From assembly GCA_003105035.1 (NCBI GenBank), contig PQAL01000033.1, positions 265,613 to 329,612 of the forward strand: DNA of 64,000 nucleotides, in the 5' to 3' direction. This DNA comes from Anaerolineales bacterium (lineage in GTDB: Bacteria > Chloroflexota > Anaerolineae > Anaerolineales > UBA4823). Made by a program: the position numbers and the translations under genes. Under the pieces are notes generated by a model. It worked only from the letters and a program-made list of their open reading frames with translations, had not been told where the DNA came from and ran no database searches. Below are positions 61,601 through 64,000 of this stretch, piece after piece (within the stretch, counting starts at the first letter, position 1; each line of letters starts with the position of its first letter).

Positions 61601-62459
61601 GCGTTTGGTGATGCTCAGTTTATGGTTGGTAATTGTGCTATCAGGCTGTTCTGGTCTGAAGGTTGTTCAAGGGTCAGTGACTGATAACACTCAAGTGGAT
61701 TCAGCGGCGACTCATGGTGCATCCCAGAACGCTCTATCGTCGTCCTCGTCACTCACGGTGTTCGCTGCCGCCTCACTCACCGGAGCATTCCAGGAGATGG
61801 CAGCTAATTTTGAAAAAGCTAACCCAGGCGTAAACATCCAATTGAATCTGGCAGGTTCGCAAATCCTGAGTACACAGATTGCCCAGGGTGCCCCGGCCGA
61901 TATCTTCGCCTCGGCTGATCACAAGAACATGGATCGCCTGGTGGAAGCTGGCCTGGTGATGACTGATACCATCAAAGACTTTGCTATCAACCAGCTGGTG
62001 GTCATCCTGCCCGAGGGAAATCCTGCGAATGTGGTCACACTGAGCGACCTTGTAAGACCCAACTTGAAAATCGTGCTGGCAGATGAAACCGTCCCCGCAG
62101 GTAAATATGCCCGACAGGTCCTCGCAAATCTGGGCGCCGACCCAGCTTATGGGCCAGATTTTGACACCAGAGTGCTCGCGAACGTCGTATCGAATGAAAC
62201 GGATGTGAAGCAGGTGGTGACCAAGGTTGAATTAGGAGAAGCAGACGTGGGGATCGTTTACACCAGTGATGCCATCGCAGCATCCAACCTGCCTACCATC
62301 CCAATTCCGGATGCATATAACATCACGGCCAGGTACCCAATCGCCGTCCTGGCAGAATCCCAGCACCAGAACCTGGCTGAGGCTTTTATTGAGTATATCC
62401 TCTCTGCTGAAGGGCAGGCAGTCTTGAACAGGTGGGGCTTCAACCAACCCAGGCCATAA
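61593..62459 (+). CDS. modA: Molybdate ABC transporter substrate-binding lipoprotein
   Basis: A 288-residue lipoprotein (lipobox LSGC, Cys about 19) of the ModA family: LTVFAAASLTGAFQEM, PGVNIQLNLAGSQILSTQIAQ, GAPADIFASADHKNM, and VPAGKYARQVL. These bind tetrahedral oxyanions such as molybdate and tungstate and deliver them to ModB. ATG lies inside the end of padR (8-nt overlap), so translation is coupled. modB follows after 3 nt. Confidence 0.93.
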   Translation: MHRRLVMLSLWLVIVLSGCSGLKVVQGSVTDNTQVDSAATHGASQNALSSSSSLTVFAAASLTGAFQEMAANFEKANPGVNIQLNLAGSQILSTQIAQGAPADIFASADHKNMDRLVEAGLVMTDTIKDFAINQLVVILPEGNPANVVTLSDLVRPNLKIVLADETVPAGKYARQVLANLGADPAYGPDFDTRVLANVVSNETDVKQVVTKVELGEADVGIVYTSDAIAASNLPTIPIPDAYNITARYPIAVLAESQHQNLAEAFIEYILSAEGQAVLNRWGFNQPRP

Positions 62460-62462
62460 ACG

Positions 62463-63278
62463 ATGCGACAGGAAGATTTCCACACTGAAAAGAGTCCGAA
62501 GAGCAACCGACCTGGATGGGAGTTTATCCTTCCCAGCCTGCTGCTGGTTAGCCTGATTGGGTTGCCGATCCTGGCATTGATCTGGCGGTCAGCAGGCATA
62601 AAATTTTTCAATTATGCGCTCTCCGAAAGTGCACTCAATGCCCTTAAATTAAGCCTGCTGACCAGTATGATCTGTGTAGCCATCACCCTGGTTACAGGAA
62701 CGCCGCTGGCTTACGTGCTGGCCCATTGGAAATTCCGGGGTAAAGCACTGCTCGACATCCTGGTCCACCTGCCGATTGTTCTACCTCCATCGCTGGCAGG
62801 CATTGCCCTGCTGCTGGCCTTCGGACGCGAAGGGCTGTTCGGACCCTGGTTGAATGCCGTAGGCATCAACCTGCCATTCACCACGGCCGCGGTAGTGATT
62901 GCCCAGATATTTGTTTCCGCTCCTTTCCTGGTGCTCTCGGCACGCATAGGATTCGCGGCGATCGACCCCCAATTAGACGAAGCTGCCAATGTTGAAGGGG
63001 CGAGCAGCTGGCATATCTTCCAGCATATCATGATACCCATGGCCAGCCGGGGCATCCTGACCGGCGTTATCCTCACCTGGGCACGGGCTTTGGGGGAGTT
63101 CGGGGCGACCTTATTATTTGCAGGTAACCTGCAAGGCACCACGCAAACCATGCCACTGGCGATCTATGTTGGGTTTGAGCAGGACCTAGGGATCGCCATC
63201 GTGCTTTCGATCCTTTTGCTGATCGTCTCATTGATCCTGCTCATATTATTGCGGAAGCTTGAATTCGGTTCCCAATAA
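62463..63278 (+). CDS. modB: Molybdate ABC transporter permease
   Basis: A 271-residue membrane permease with six or so helices. The conserved cytoplasmic EAA loop appears as DEAANVEGASSWHIFQHIMIP, which contacts the ATPase. LPIVLPPSLAGIALLLAFGREG and GEFGATLLFAGN are ModB-typical. It follows modA directly. The ATPase gene modC is not in the operon: the next gene is a malic enzyme. ModC must come from elsewhere, or ModB uses another ATPase. Confidence 0.93.
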   Translation: MRQEDFHTEKSPKSNRPGWEFILPSLLLVSLIGLPILALIWRSAGIKFFNYALSESALNALKLSLLTSMICVAITLVTGTPLAYVLAHWKFRGKALLDILVHLPIVLPPSLAGIALLLAFGREGLFGPWLNAVGINLPFTTAAVVIAQIFVSAPFLVLSARIGFAAIDPQLDEAANVEGASSWHIFQHIMIPMASRGILTGVILTWARALGEFGATLLFAGNLQGTTQTMPLAIYVGFEQDLGIAIVLSILLLIVSLILLILLRKLEFGSQ

Positions 63279-63415
63279 TCCATCCGCACGGGTAACCGAC
63301 GGGTTAATCGAAATCTAGCCAAGTGTAACCCTTGTAGGTACGGTTGCGGGGTAAAATACAAGGTGTTTATTCCGGGTTTGAAATCCGGCAGCCAAATCTC
63401 ACGGGAGGAATCAAG

Positions 63416-64000
63416 ATGACCAGAGTCACACGAGAAGAAGCACTTGAATACCACCACCTGGATGGAAAACCAGGCAAAATATCAGTTGTTCCCACCAAAC
63501 CGATGGAAACCCAGCGCGACCTAAGCCTGGCTTACACGCCAGGAGTAGCAGTCCCGGTTTTGGATATCGAGAAAGCCCCTGAGCTGGCTTACGAGTACAC
63601 CTCGAAGGGGAACCTGGTAGCCGTCATCACCAATGGGACGGCGATCCTGGGTTTGGGTGACCGGGGTGCCCTGGCATCAAAACCTGTGATGGAAGGTAAG
63701 GGGGTACTGTTCAAGCGCTTTGCGGATGTAGATGTCTTTGACATTGAGGTGAACTCGCACGACCCGGAGGTAGTCATCCAGACAGCGGCTGCTATCGCAC
63801 CCACCTTTGGTGGGATCAATCTCGAAGACATCAAGGCACCCGAATGTTTTTATATAGAAGAAACCCTGAAGGGCATGCTGGATATCCCGGTTTTCCACGA
63901 TGACCAGCACGGCACGGCGATCATATCCGGAGCAGCCCTGGTCAATGGCCTGGAAATTGTGGGTAAGAAACTCGGTGAAGTCCATATCACCATCTCCGGA
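63416..64000 (+). CDS. maeB: NAD(P)-dependent malic enzyme, 5' part (runs off the window)
   Basis: The first 195 codons of a malic enzyme are present and the frame is open to the last base. Motifs: [16 protein letters not shown] (Tyr of the active site), [14 protein letters not shown] (as [14 protein letters not shown] here), [33 protein letters not shown] and [13 protein letters not shown] (metal ligands). Reaction: malate to pyruvate and CO2 with NAD(P) reduction. GGGAGG lies 8 nt before the ATG. A C-terminal phosphotransacetylase-like domain, common in MaeB, cannot be judged. The 137-bp gap from modB suggests its own promoter. Confidence 0.94.
   Translation, partial: MTRVTREEALEYHHLDGKPGKISVVPTKPMETQRDLSLAYTPGVAVPVLDIEKAPELAYEYTSKGNLVAVITNGTAILGLGDRGALASKPVMEGKGVLFKRFADVDVFDIEVNSHDPEVVIQTAAAIAPTFGGINLEDIKAPECFYIEETLKGMLDIPVFHDDQHGTAIISGAALVNGLEIVGKKLGEVHITISG

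Overview
The window is 64 kb of bacterial chromosome with moderate GC content. It carries about 45 protein genes, two tRNA genes, several decayed genes and many hairpin terminators. The gene mix fits a Chloroflexota bacterium of the Anaerolineae type: a BTAD/AAA/TPR giant regulator, tandem two-domain universal stress proteins, a LonC-like protease, many Ser/Thr/Pro-linker lipoproteins and exported envelope proteins without outer-membrane genes, RNase Y, and a GAF/coiled-coil kinase-like protein with a degenerate H-box. This placement is an inference from gene content. There is no rRNA or other phylogenetic marker here.

Layout. 1-560: remnants of two decayed genes. 0.8-2.6 kb: a sterol/steroid-type pair (NAD-dependent epimerase/3beta-HSD-like protein plus a steroid 5-alpha-reductase family protein). 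2.8-10.3 kb: a tight run of five genes (Nramp metal transporter, UspA, LonC-like protease, unknown protein, GH36-type alpha-galactosidase). 10.4-12.7 kb: two tandem UspA paralogues and a seven-cysteine metallothionein-like peptide behind a leader that contains a terminator. 12.9-15.5 kb: 5-formyl-THF cyclo-ligase facing a NarL/DesK-type two-component pair. 15.6-19.3 kb: two lipoproteins (PEBP-helical fusion, phosphoesterase), then a decayed membrane-protein gene. 20-25 kb: monoacylglycerol-lipase-like hydrolase and the complete de novo NAD operon nadC-nadA-nadB. 25-28.5 kb: a GH5 glycosidase resembling fungal glucosylceramidase/steryl-glucosidase, a YvlD-like membrane protein and a methyltransferase interrupted by two adjacent TGA codons. 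28.7-34.5 kb: BTAD regulator, secreted barrel protein, NmrA-like protein, two small proteins. 35-38.4 kb: membrane-anchored secreted pullulanase. 38.7-41.2 kb: GntR-LacI regulator and lipoprotein hydrolase. 41.6-43.9 kb: DEAD-box helicase, initiator tRNA with tandemly repeated downstream sequence, FtsB/DivIC-like protein, tRNA-Leu. 43.9-49.9 kb: degenerate histidine kinase and an envelope cluster (LCP protein, TIM-barrel glycosidase-like protein, deacetylase). 50-57 kb: type IIA topoisomerase A subunit with a histone-H1-like tail, then a tryptophanase plus amidohydrolase lipoprotein unit. 57-60 kb: metallo-beta-lactamase fold hydrolase, rny, recX. 61-64 kb: PadR regulator overlapping modA, modB, and the start of a malic enzyme gene that runs off the window.

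No CRISPR array, complete mobile element or phage was seen. The most unusual features are: (i) the initiator tRNA followed by two 102-bp tandem repeats that carry pieces of the tRNA 3' half plus a terminator, then a third terminator; (ii) several genes whose -10 box lies only 5-9 nt before a start codon without a Shine-Dalgarno, which suggests leaderless mRNAs, one of them with a 19-bp palindrome over both -10 and start codon; (iii) the topoisomerase with a basic tail of about 215 residues; (iv) a kinase with Gln in place of the phospho-acceptor His; (v) steroid/sterol-lipid type enzymes; (vi) a PEBP domain fused to a duplicated helical domain.
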